Positions 7,553 through 14,580 of a stretch of 24,948 nucleotides of DNA are shown here, piece by piece. The first letter of the stretch is position 1, and each line of letters opens with the position of its first letter. Source of the DNA: an uncultured Oscillospiraceae bacterium (GTDB lineage: Bacteria; Bacillota; Clostridia; Oscillospirales; Ruminococcaceae). The notes below the pieces were generated by a model. It ran no database searches, was not told the origin of the DNA, and saw nothing but the letters and a program-made list of their open reading frames with translations. The stretch spans positions 1 to 24,948 of the forward strand of contig CAKSKG010000030.1 of assembly GCA_934464775.1 (NCBI GenBank), given 5' to 3'. Position numbers and translations under genes: made by a program.

Positions 7553-8791
7553 ATGAACGCAAAGGTTTTACCTTCAAAGCTGGAGGGTGTTATCAACGCA
7601 CCGTCCTCTAAAAGCTTTTCTCACAGAATGATAATTGCGGCTGCCCTTTCCGACGGTGTGTCTGTTGTAAGCAATGTCACCGATTCAAAGGATATTTCAG
7701 CCACGGTTGCGGCAATGGAGGCTCTCGGAGCCGAAATAAGCGGCGGAAACGGTACATATACCGTAAAGGGCATATTCTCACGCAGCGATATTCCCGTGAA
7801 TGCGGATATCGACTGCTGCGAAAGCGGCTCGACGCTCAGATTTGTTATACCGATCGCTGCGGCTTTGGGCGCAAATACGGTTTTCAGGGGTCGGGGCAAG
7901 CTGCCGCAGCGCCCCATTACACCTTATCTGCGTGAGTTTCCCTCAAAGGGCGTTGCGTTTGATTACGAAAACACCATGCCTTTTTCGATAAAGGGACGCC
8001 TTGAAGCAGGGGAGTACCGTCTGGAGGGCGATATTTCGTCCCAGTTTATCTCGGGGCTTATGTTTGCGCTGCCTCTTTGTGACGGCGACAGCGTGATAAA
8101 GCTCACATCTCCGCTCCAGTCAAAGCCTTATGCGGATATGACCGTTGAGGCGCTCCGCATTTTCGGAATCTCTGTCCGTGAGATAGAGGTGGAGGGTCTG
8201 CCTGCTTATCTTATCAAGGGCAATCAGCACTATAAGCCTGCCGATGTCAGCGTTGAGGGAGATTATTCCCAGGCGGCGTTTTTCTATGTTGCCAATGCCA
8301 TTGGTTCAATGGTGACCGTAAATAATCTCAATCCCGACAGCACACAGGGCGACAAGGCTATACTTGATATAATCAGAGGCTGCGGTCCTGTAATGAAGCC
8401 ATTTACGGCAGATGTGGGAGATATTCCCGATCTGGTGCCGATACTTGCGGTGTTGGGCTGCTTTACCGACGGCGTGAGCCGCATCACAAATGCGGCACGT
8501 CTCAGGATAAAAGAGAGCGACCGCCTTACCGCTATCGCCGATGCACTTAATGCTGTCGGCGGAAGAGTTGAAGCAGGAAGCGACAGCCTGACAATATATC
8601 CTGTAAAGCAGTTTACGGGCGGAACTGTTGATGCCTGCAACGATCACCGTATCGTTATGGCAATGTCCGTTGCGGCAACACGTTCGGCTGCACCCGTTAT
8701 TATAATCGGCAGTGAGGCTGTCGAGAAAAGCTATCCGTCATTCTTTGATGATTTCAGAAAATTAGGCGGAGAGGTTATTTTCAGCGAATAA
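7553..8791 (+). CDS. aroA: 3-phosphoshikimate 1-carboxyvinyltransferase (EPSP synthase)
   Basis: A 412-residue enzyme joining shikimate-3-phosphate and phosphoenolpyruvate to EPSP. The N-terminus carries the PSSKSFSHRMI substrate loop; CCESGSTLRFVIPIAAALG matches the LxNAGTxxR-type motif but with ESGS in place of NAGT, as in low-GC Gram-positive (class II-like) enzymes. Later come LRIKESDRLTAIADALNAVGG and DHRIVMAMSVAA. Length is slightly short but within the family. ATG 7553 follows AAAGGAC. It sits between aroB and aroC in the same orientation. Confidence 0.97.
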   Translation: MNAKVLPSKLEGVINAPSSKSFSHRMIIAAALSDGVSVVSNVTDSKDISATVAAMEALGAEISGGNGTYTVKGIFSRSDIPVNADIDCCESGSTLRFVIPIAAALGANTVFRGRGKLPQRPITPYLREFPSKGVAFDYENTMPFSIKGRLEAGEYRLEGDISSQFISGLMFALPLCDGDSVIKLTSPLQSKPYADMTVEALRIFGISVREIEVEGLPAYLIKGNQHYKPADVSVEGDYSQAAFFYVANAIGSMVTVNNLNPDSTQGDKAILDIIRGCGPVMKPFTADVGDIPDLVPILAVLGCFTDGVSRITNAARLRIKESDRLTAIADALNAVGGRVEAGSDSLTIYPVKQFTGGTVDACNDHRIVMAMSVAATRSAAPVIIIGSEAVEKSYPSFFDDFRKLGGEVIFSE

Positions 8792-8810
8792 GAAAGGTTG
8801 GTAAATACTC

Positions 8811-9902
8811 ATGTCATCATTCTGGAATCACAATATCACGCTTTCAATTTTCGGCGAGTCCCACGGACCTGCTATCGGCGTTGTTCTCGATAATCTTCCT
8901 GCTGGAGAAACTATCGACGTTGACGCTGTACGTGAATTCATGGCACGCCGTGCGCCCAAGCAGGACGGAACTACAACGATGCGCAAGGAATCCGATATGC
9001 CCAATATTATGTCGGGCTATCTCAACGGCAGGACTACGGGAACTCCTCTTGCGGCGTTCATCAACAATACAGACCAGCATTCCAACGATTACGGAAATAT
9101 CAGTCATCTTGCACGCCCGGGTCATGCGGATTATACAGGCGCTCTCCGTTACAGAGGCTTCAATGATGTAAGAGGCGGCGGACATTTTTCGGGCAGACTG
9201 ACAGCGCCTCTCTGTTTTGCAGGCTCCGTATGCGGTCAGATACTTGAGCGCAGAGGAATTTATACGGGAACGCATATCGCACAGATACACAACATAAAGG
9301 ACACCATGTTTGACCCCTGCGAGGTGGACAGAGATACTATCATAAAGCTCCGCCACAAGATCTTCCCCACTATCAACGATAAAAAGGGCGAGAAGATGCG
9401 CGAGGATATTCTTCTTGCAAGAGAGAGCATGGACAGCGTAGGCGGCGTTATCGAGTGCGTTGTAACGAATGTTCCCGCAGGAATCGGCTCGCCTATGTTC
9501 GAGGGTCTTGAAAACAGCATTGCACAGCTGGTATTCGGCATTCCCGCAGTTAAGGGAATCGAGTTCGGCGCAGGCTTTAATTCGTCAAAGATGCTTGGAA
9601 GCCAGATGAACGATGAATTTTATGTTGACGATCACGGTCACGTAAAAACTAAGACAAACAATCACGGCGGTATCCTCGGCGGTATCTCCAGCGGAATGCC
9701 TATCATTTTCAGAGTGGCATTCAAGCCCACTCCATCTATTGCACAGCCCCAGGGCACAATAGATTACAGTGCCATGACAAACGAGACTATCACGATCAAG
9801 GGCAGACATGACCCCTGCGTTGTTGCAAGAGCTGTTCCCTGCGTTGAAGCAGCCGCAAATATAGCTATTCTTTCACATATGCTGGACTACCCCAATTTCT
9901 GA
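8811..9902 (+). CDS. aroC: Chorismate synthase
   Basis: A 363-residue flavin-dependent enzyme converting EPSP to chorismate, the end of the shikimate pathway. Signatures are GESHGPAIGVVLDNLPAG near the N-terminus, GHADYTGALRYRGFNDVRGGGHFSGR (GHADYTG then RGGGHFSGR), and RHDPCVVARAVP near the C-terminus. Reduced FMN is the family cofactor. The start ATG follows AAAGGTTG by a normal gap. After the TGA at 9900-9902 the same frame stays open for 21 Lys/Asp-rich codons to TAA at 9966-9968, which may be a recently lost C-terminal tail. Two terminators follow. Confidence 0.97.
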   Translation: MSSFWNHNITLSIFGESHGPAIGVVLDNLPAGETIDVDAVREFMARRAPKQDGTTTMRKESDMPNIMSGYLNGRTTGTPLAAFINNTDQHSNDYGNISHLARPGHADYTGALRYRGFNDVRGGGHFSGRLTAPLCFAGSVCGQILERRGIYTGTHIAQIHNIKDTMFDPCEVDRDTIIKLRHKIFPTINDKKGEKMREDILLARESMDSVGGVIECVVTNVPAGIGSPMFEGLENSIAQLVFGIPAVKGIEFGAGFNSSKMLGSQMNDEFYVDDHGHVKTKTNNHGGILGGISSGMPIIFRVAFKPTPSIAQPQGTIDYSAMTNETITIKGRHDPCVVARAVPCVEAAANIAILSHMLDYPNF

Positions 9903-9975
9903 AGGGGAAAGGACGGAGCCGACAAGGATAAGGAAAAATCCGACGGTGATGATGTAGCTGAAAAATAATTGACCT

Positions 9976-10006
9976 CGCCGCTGTACTTGGTACGGCGGCG
10001 ATTTTT
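9976..10006 (+). terminator. Intrinsic terminator of the aro block
   Basis: CGCCGC-T-GTAC (9976-9986), loop TTG, GTAC-G-GCGGCG (9990-10000), then ATTTTT. Confidence 0.88.
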
Positions 10007-10028
10007 ATGCTTACGAAAGTTAAAATGG

Positions 10029-10062
10029 CTCACAGACCCTTTGGTTTGTGAGTTTTATTTTT
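10029..10062 (+). terminator. Second, tandem terminator
   Basis: CTCACAGACC (10029-10038) pairs with GGTTTGTGAG (10043-10052) with one G-U pair, followed by TTTTATTTTTT. It backs up the terminator at 9976. Confidence 0.8.
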
Positions 10063-10121
10063 TCCATATATATACATTATGTTAATTCTTGTAAAAGAAT
10101 GTAATGTTTTGTTAGAATTGC

Positions 10122-10163
10122 TTGATTTTTCCTGCAAAAAATGTTATAGTAATATTACTATAA
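10122..10163 (+). promoter_or_regulatory. Promoter with perfect 20-bp palindrome over the -10
   Basis: TTGATT (10122-10127), 17-bp spacer, TATAGT (10145-10150). The -10 lies inside TTATAGTAATATTACTATAA (10144-10163), which equals its own reverse complement over all 20 bases. A dimeric repressor or autoregulator bound here would block the promoter. The sequence is very AT-rich, which raises the chance of coincidence, but a 20-bp perfect palindrome is still notable. Confidence 0.7.
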
Positions 10164-10184
10164 AAATTTGATCTCGGTGATAAA

Positions 10185-10511
10185 ATGAAAATACTGATAT
10201 GTGAAGACGAGCTTTCACTTTCCGAAAATCTGGCTGTGATACTGCGTTCGGAGGGAGTTTCTGCGGAAGCGGCGGAGCCTTTCGAGCTTGAAGCTGCGAT
10301 ATACCGATACGAGCCCGATGCTGTTCTGCTGAATGAAAAGCACATCGCATTCCAATGCTGCATTCCCGAAGATATCACGCTGATACTTACATCGTCGGAC
10401 AGCACATTCTGCCATGCGGAGCGTCCGCAGCATATACTCATCAAACCCTATGACGGTTCAATGCTGATAGAACTGCTGCATGACATCGCAGACGGAGAAA
10501 ACGAAAGATAA
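10185..10511 (+). CDS. Stand-alone receiver-like domain lacking phospho-acceptor Asp
   Basis: A 108-residue protein consisting of one CheY-like fold with no output domain. The N-terminal strand MKILICEDE carries the acidic metal-binding residues (Glu7, Asp8). The third strand reads DAVLLNEK, with Asn50 where the phosphorylated Asp normally sits. Thr69 (LILTSS) and Lys87 (ILIKPYD) of the usual quintet are kept. It therefore probably folds like a receiver but cannot be phosphorylated in the normal way. The start ATG follows CTCGGTGAT, a modest ribosome site. It is monocistronic between its own promoter and a terminator, with no kinase nearby. Function unknown; protein-protein interaction is the likeliest role. 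Confidence 0.75.
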   Translation: MKILICEDELSLSENLAVILRSEGVSAEAAEPFELEAAIYRYEPDAVLLNEKHIAFQCCIPEDITLILTSSDSTFCHAERPQHILIKPYDGSMLIELLHDIADGENER

Positions 10512-10555
10512 CATCATTGTTTGCATTAGGACAAAGCTGTAAAAATGATCGTACA

Positions 10556-10586
10556 AAGCGGCAGAGAGTGATCTCCGCCGCTTTTT
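10556..10586 (+). terminator. Terminator of receiver-like gene
   Basis: AAGCGGC then AGAGA, loop GTGA, TCTC then CGCCGCTT, ending in a T5 run. One mismatch interrupts the stem. Confidence 0.8.
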
Positions 10587-10597
10587 GCTGTTACGAA

Positions 10598-10661
10598 AAT
10601 AAAAAACTCCCCGATATCGGACGGGTTTATTAATTCGTCCGATATCGGGGAGCATTATTTT
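10598..10661. terminator. Bidirectional terminator downstream of ridA
   Basis: CTCCCCGATATCGGACG (10607-10623) and CGTCCGATATCGGGGAG (10636-10652) are perfect 17-bp complements around a 12-nt loop. An A-rich tract lies to the left and ATTATTTTTT to the right, so it can stop transcription in both directions between two convergent units. Confidence 0.9.
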
Positions 10662-10678
10662 TTATGTATTGTATCGCA

Positions 10679-11050
10679 TTAAAGCTCTGCGATAACTTCA
10701 ACCTCTACCTTTACGCCCTTGGGAAGCTTTGCAACTTCAACGCAGGAACGAGCAGGTTTGTTTGTGAAATATTCGCCGTAAACTGCATTGAATGCGGCAA
10801 AATCATTGATATCGTCAAGGAAGCATACTGTCTTGACAGCCTTTTCAAGAGATGTGCCTGCCTCGGCAAGAACAGCCTTGAGGTTTTCGCATACTTGCTT
10901 TGTCTGAGCCTCGATGCCCTCGGCCTCAACATTTCCCGTTGCGGGATTGATAGCGATCTGACCCGATGTGAATACAAGTCCGCCTACCTTGATAGCCTGT
11001 GAGTAAGGACCGATAGCGTCGGGAGCGTTCTTTGTGTATACCTTTTCCAT
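10679..11050 (-). CDS. ridA: RidA family 2-iminobutanoate/2-iminopropanoate deaminase
   Basis: A 123-residue member of the RidA/YjgF family, which hydrolyses reactive enamine/imine intermediates released by PLP enzymes such as threonine dehydratase. Signature parts are APDAIGPYSQAI at the N-terminus, GLVFTSGQ, the ARSCVEVAKLPKG segment with the conserved Arg, and VEVEVIAEL at the end. The ATG at 11050 is preferred, with GGAGGTC at a good distance; a start 15 bp upstream would overlap the ribosome site. It follows ilvA by 33 bp on the same strand, so the enzyme that makes 2-aminocrotonate is co-expressed with the one that removes it. Confidence 0.95.
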   Translation of the reverse strand: MEKVYTKNAPDAIGPYSQAIKVGGLVFTSGQIAINPATGNVEAEGIEAQTKQVCENLKAVLAEAGTSLEKAVKTVCFLDDINDFAAFNAVYGEYFTNKPARSCVEVAKLPKGVKVEVEVIAEL

Positions 11051-11083
11051 GTTTGTGACCTCCAATGAAATTTATTGATTTGT

Positions 11084-12283
11084 TCAGTCACAGATCTTGA
11101 ATCCGTGATCTGTAAGAGCCTTTCTGATCTCTTCAACGTGATCGAAGTTGCGTGTTTCCAGAACGATTCTGAGGTAGCAGCCGTTGACATCGGAGCCTTC
11201 GCCTGCACGCTCATGGTGGATCGAGATAACGTTTCCGCCCTTTTCGGCGATGATATCCGCAACACCCTTCAGCTGACCCGGCTTGTCAACAAGCTCGATA
11301 AGCAGCTGTGCTGTTCTTCCTGACTTCATAAGACCTCTCTTGATAACTCTTGAAAGGATAGTTACGTCGATGTTGCCGCCCGAAACCAGACAAACAACGT
11401 TCTTGCCCTTGATATCGGGGATCTTGTCGAACATTACCGCAGCAACGGGAGTTGCGCCTGCGCCCTCTGCGATGAGCTTCTGCTGCTCGATAAGTGCGAG
11501 GATAGCGGAAGAAATCTCGTCATCGGTAACGGTAACAATGCCGTCAACGTACTTGCTTGCATATTCAAATGTATTTACACCGGGTTCCTTTACCTGAATG
11601 CCGTCGGCGATAGTCTTTACGCTGTCAAGACATTCGATCTTGCCGTGCTCCAGTGAAGCGACCATGCTGGGTGCGCCTGCTGCCTGAACGCCGTAAACCT
11701 TGATCTCGGGCTTGAGGCTTTTCAGTGTGAAAGCAACGCCTGAGATAAGTCCGCCGCCGCCGACAGGAACAACAACTGCGTCGATCTTGTCCAGCTGTTC
11801 AAGAATTTCAAGAGCAATAGTTCCCTGACCTGCGATAACATAGTCATCGTCAAAGGGGTGGATAAATGTATAGCCCTTTTCGTCGCGGAGCTGGATAGCC
11901 TTTGCGTAAGCGTCATCATATACGCCGTCAACAAGGCAGATCTCCGCACCGTAGGCGCGTGTAGCCTCGATCTTGGAGATAGGAGCCGCATCGGGGAGAC
12001 AGATTATGGACTTGATGCCGTTCTTTGCGGCAGCAAGAGCAACGCCCTGAGCGTGGTTGCCTGCGCTGCACGCAATAACACCGCGAGCCTTTTCCTCGTC
12101 GGAAAGCTGGGATATCTTGTAATAAGCGCCTCTGACCTTAAATGAACCTGTGACCTGAAGGTTCTCGGTCTTGAGGTAGACCTTGCAGTCGCTTCTGATC
12201 TTGGGAGCGTAGATAAGGTCTGTGCGGCGGATCACTTCTTTCAGCTTGTGAGAAGCCTTGTACACGTTGTCAAGAGTAAGCAT
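11084..12283 (-). CDS. ilvA: Threonine ammonia-lyase with C-terminal ACT domain
   Basis: A 399-residue PLP enzyme deaminating L-threonine to 2-oxobutanoate, the first committed step to isoleucine. The PLP lysine is Lys49 in GSFKVRGAYYK; the phosphate-binding GGGGL loop is at about 175-179; SAGNHAQGVALAA is present. Residues about 325-399 form an ACT domain (LIELVDKPGQLKGVADIIAEKGGN, first 20 residues typical). This is the medium-length form with one ACT domain rather than the 500-residue biosynthetic form. Start ATG 12283 is preceded by AAAGGAG at 8 bases; the longer frame reaches into the leader. The T-box upstream, with a probable isoleucine specifier, supports a biosynthetic rather than purely catabolic role. 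Confidence 0.95.
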   Translation of the reverse strand: MLTLDNVYKASHKLKEVIRRTDLIYAPKIRSDCKVYLKTENLQVTGSFKVRGAYYKISQLSDEEKARGVIACSAGNHAQGVALAAAKNGIKSIICLPDAAPISKIEATRAYGAEICLVDGVYDDAYAKAIQLRDEKGYTFIHPFDDDYVIAGQGTIALEILEQLDKIDAVVVPVGGGGLISGVAFTLKSLKPEIKVYGVQAAGAPSMVASLEHGKIECLDSVKTIADGIQVKEPGVNTFEYASKYVDGIVTVTDDEISSAILALIEQQKLIAEGAGATPVAAVMFDKIPDIKGKNVVCLVSGGNIDVTILSRVIKRGLMKSGRTAQLLIELVDKPGQLKGVADIIAEKGGNVISIHHERAGEGSDVNGCYLRIVLETRNFDHVEEIRKALTDHGFKICD

Positions 12284-12323
12284 AAGAAAATCTCCTTTAT
12301 AAATAGTATAATTATTTGCAATA

Positions 12324-12588
12324 TAAAAAGCCTTCGCCTCTTTGTTCAAGAGGTGAAGGCTAATGCGTCCACGGTACCACTCTTGTTGCTGTATAAAAAA
12401 TACAGCCGCTCATTTCTGTCATTCAACAGAAGTCTCTGTAACGGGAGAACCCGACGCCGCCTGTCCTATGGTTCAGCGGAGCTGCTTGGGGGTGATATGA
12501 TGCGGAGCTTTCTGTCGGCTTTCACCGTCCGCCGACTCTCTGAAAAGAAAGGAACCCGAATCCGTCCCCGTCACTGCATTTACAATAT
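12324..12588 (-). ncRNA. T-box riboswitch leader of ilvA, probable Ile specifier
   Basis: On the minus strand the leader contains the T-box core AAGAGTGGTACCGTGG (12387 down to 12369), followed by a terminator GCCTTC...GAAGGC with a T-run at 12360-12324. Stem I can be traced: GGGG near 12570 pairs with CCCC just 3' of the specifier, CTTTCT pairs with AGAAAG, and the AGAGAG segment is present. The triplet next to the 3' strand of the lower helix is AUC (12496-12494) followed by A, which fits an isoleucine codon. UGGU in the bulge would pair with a tRNA ending ACCA. Uncharged tRNA-Ile is expected to favour the antiterminator and switch on ilvA-ridA. Confidence 0.9.
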
Positions 12589-12594
12589 AGCTAT

Positions 12595-12623
12595 ATTATA
12601 TTCCTGTTTTCCCGATTTGTCAA
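12595..12623 (-). promoter_or_regulatory. Sigma-A promoter of the T-box/ilvA/ridA unit
   Basis: On the minus strand, TTGACA (12623-12618), 17-bp spacer, TATAAT (12600-12595). Transcription would start near 12588, just ahead of Stem I of the T-box. Confidence 0.88.
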
Positions 12624-12687
12624 GAGATTTTTCCGAGGATTGATAGTTTTTTGTGTGAATTTTTTTTGCAAATCAAGGATTTTTGGG

Positions 12688-12721
12688 CAAAAAAAGGGCG
12701 GACTGATTAGTGTCAGTCCGC
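12688..12721 (-). terminator. Terminator downstream of pdaA-like gene
   Basis: GCGGACTGA (minus strand, 12721-12713), 6-nt loop and TCAGTCCGC, followed on the minus strand by CCTTTTTTTG. It stands between the deacetylase gene and the ilvA promoter. A smaller perfect hairpin, GCACGGCAGCCGTGC, lies at 12743-12757. Nothing else is evident in 12722-12839. Confidence 0.8.
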
Positions 12722-12839
12722 AAAAATAAAATGAAACAAGGAGGCACGGCAGCCGTGCTGTATAGTGTCTTGCTGTCTGCATCAGCAAAACAGAGAAATC
12801 ATAACTTTCAGCAAAGCCAAAAATTAAGATGTTGACAAA

Positions 12840-13646
12840 TCAGAAAATCGGGACCGTAAAATCATATCCTGCCGCACGAATGTTGTCTATAACATCGGGA
12901 AGAATATTGCAGTTGGTCTCCGAAACGCTGTGAAGCAGATAGACCGCACCGTCATGCGCCGCATCGACAGCTCTCGAAAGAGAAGCCGCAGGATCGGGCT
13001 GAGCGTTAACATTCCAGTCGCAGTAAGCGAAGCTCCAAAGCATCGTTTTGTAGCCCAAGGACTGAGCCACAGCCAGCGCCTGTTCGGAATATTCACCGCA
13101 GGGCGGACGGAACAGCGTCATCTCATATCCGTAATTCTCCCTGACATAATCATGGAGCGAGGATATTTCCTCAACTGCCTCATTATATGAGAGAGAGGGG
13201 AGAGAAGCGTGCTTCATTCCATGGTTTCCGATAATGTGTCCCTCGTCGATCATTCGCTGCACAAGCTCATGCTCACGCTTTGCGTAATCGCCTGTGAGGA
13301 AGAACACAGCCTTAACATTTTTATCCCTGAGAGTATCAAGGATTTTCGATGTATAGCCGTTTTCATAGCCCTGATCGAAGCTGAGACAAATATTGTTGCC
13401 GTAATCGGTAAGAGCGAATGCGCCGTATTTTCCGTAAGCACCGTTAAAATCAACAGCACCGTATGGGCGGTTCTTATCGTCGCAGTCCCGCCCCTGACCA
13501 TAGCCTATGCAGGTATTGTCAAGCGAACATATCTCCGAAGCCGAAAGGCAGGGGATATCGTATCCGTAAACGGGAACACTCATACCGAGAGACAAAAAAA
13601 ACATCACCGCGGAAACAGCGGCAGCCGCTTTTTTTATTGACTTCAT
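12840..13646 (-). CDS. PdaA-like polysaccharide deacetylase
   Basis: A 268-residue exported protein of carbohydrate esterase family 4. Residues 1-28 form a signal peptide. The catalytic domain carries LSFDQGYENGYTSKILDTL (Asp91), the metal-binding IIGNHGMKHASL (His142, His146), LFRPPCGEYSEQAL and a terminal LLHSVSETN. The FDxGYENGYT string and the LLH...S..N end match PdaA, the muramic delta-lactam deacetylase of the spore cortex, better than chitin deacetylases. Two motif positions differ from the usual: Gln92 after the catalytic Asp, and Cys183 where PdaA-type proteins usually have RPPRG. The start ATG follows GGAGGTG. Together with spmAB it points to spore-wall biology, though a vegetative peptidoglycan role cannot be excluded. 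An extended -10 (TGTTATAAT, around 13733) may be its promoter. Confidence 0.88.
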   Translation of the reverse strand: MKSIKKAAAAVSAVMFFLSLGMSVPVYGYDIPCLSASEICSLDNTCIGYGQGRDCDDKNRPYGAVDFNGAYGKYGAFALTDYGNNICLSFDQGYENGYTSKILDTLRDKNVKAVFFLTGDYAKREHELVQRMIDEGHIIGNHGMKHASLPSLSYNEAVEEISSLHDYVRENYGYEMTLFRPPCGEYSEQALAVAQSLGYKTMLWSFAYCDWNVNAQPDPAASLSRAVDAAHDGAVYLLHSVSETNCNILPDVIDNIRAAGYDFTVPIF

Positions 13647-13808
13647 TGCTTGCAGACACCTCCGTTATTGTATTCATACGCATGAACGTACAATAACATT
13701 GTGCCGCAGAACAGATGAAATATCACTGTAACATTATAACACGCCGGGATCGGAGATCATCTGTTTAAATTATATTCTCCGAAAAGAAAAATATGCAGAT
13801 CGGACGTA

Positions 13809-14069
13809 TTATTCACCCAGATAAGATTTAACAAGCACCTGAAGAAGCTCGTCCCTGTCGATGTGGCGGATAAGACTTCTTGCGTTGTTGTATGTTGTTA
13901 TGTAGGTGGGATCCTCGGAGAGGATATAGCCTACGATCTGGTTGATGGGATTATAGCCTTTTTGACGAAGAGCGTCATAAATAACGGTCAAATTCCGCTT
14001 GAGTTCGCCCTCTCTGTCCTCGCAGACAGAAAAAGTCATAGTCTGTTCGTTATTCATTTCGTTATTCAA
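13809..14069 (-). CDS. ireB: IreB family regulatory phosphoprotein (UPF0297)
   Basis: An 86-residue protein matching the IreB/YrzL family through most of its length: ALRQKGYNPINQIVGYILSEDPTYI, with the GYNPINQIVGY core, and the terminal DELLQVLVKSYL. In Enterococcus, IreB is phosphorylated on N-terminal threonines by the PASTA kinase IreK and affects cephalosporin tolerance. The sequence here has Thr residues in the comparable place (EQTMTFSV). TTG at 14069 is chosen because GGAG lies 7 bases upstream; the ATG at 14057 would be 19 bases away. In many Firmicutes the gene precedes ruvX; here it stands alone. Confidence 0.92.
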   Translation of the reverse strand: MNNEMNNEQTMTFSVCEDREGELKRNLTVIYDALRQKGYNPINQIVGYILSEDPTYITTYNNARSLIRHIDRDELLQVLVKSYLGE

Positions 14070-14146
14070 ATTAACACTCCCTCAGACACTATATATACGG
14101 TCAGGGACCGTACAGGACCACAAGATATTCCAATGACCCTGCTATT

Positions 14147-14175
14147 ATTATAACCTCTTTATTCTAAAATTACAA
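14147..14175 (-). promoter_or_regulatory. Probable sigma-A promoter of ireB
   Basis: On the minus strand, TTGTAA (14175-14170), 17-bp spacer, TATAAT (14152-14147). The leader contains the hairpin ACGGTCCCTGACCGT at 14111-14097. Confidence 0.65.
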
Positions 14176-14348
14176 GAGGTTTACAAAATTTTTTTGCAGG
14201 AATTTCAAGTTTTGTTATTTTGCACAATTTCACATATATCTTATTAATGATATTGTATACCAAGTGGACTGACAGTATAAATTTATGTAGAAGTTGAACA
14301 AAATATTCATGATATATTCTACAAAAATGTAAAAAATAATTTTGCCTA

Positions 14349-14377
14349 TTGCAATTTATATGCGGCTGTGCTATAAT
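14349..14377 (+). promoter_or_regulatory. Promoter of SRP RNA gene
   Basis: TTGCAA (14349-14354), 17-bp spacer, TATAAT (14372-14377). The 170 bp between the ireB promoter and this one is AT-rich; apart from a TGTAGAA/TTCTACA inverted pair I see nothing in it. Confidence 0.8.
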
Positions 14378-14397
14378 ATTTTTATCACAAGGATAGC

Positions 14398-14532
14398 AAA
14401 TCCGATATATAGGTGTGCGGGCCCTGTGCAACAGAACACCGTGAACCATGTCAGGCGGGGAACCGAGCAGCATTAAGCGGTACGTTTTTGTGTGCCGCAG
14501 CAAGCCTGCACACCTATGTATCGGATTTTTTT
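14398..14532 (+). ncRNA. ffs: Signal recognition particle RNA (small bacterial type)
   Basis: The conserved SRP domain is present: GTGAACCATGTCAGG, an apical CGG-GGAA-CCG hairpin with the GGAA tetraloop, then AGCAGCATTAAG. The ends pair over a long helix (ATCCGATA...ATAGGTGTGC with GCACACCTAT...TATCGGAT) and run into a T7 tract that acts as terminator. At about 135 nt it lacks room for the Alu domain of Bacillus scRNA. It binds Ffh and guides membrane-protein targeting. Placement upstream of dnaX is common in Firmicutes. Ends are estimates from pairing. Confidence 0.93.
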
Positions 14533-14580
14533 GACCTTTTGTAAGGCGTGAAGGACGGCAGGAGTGAAGCAGTCGGAATT

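Noticed and set aside
12591..12788. A 65-residue minus-strand frame between the deacetylase and the T-box
   Set aside because: It runs through a terminator hairpin and the ilvA promoter and has no recognisable domain.
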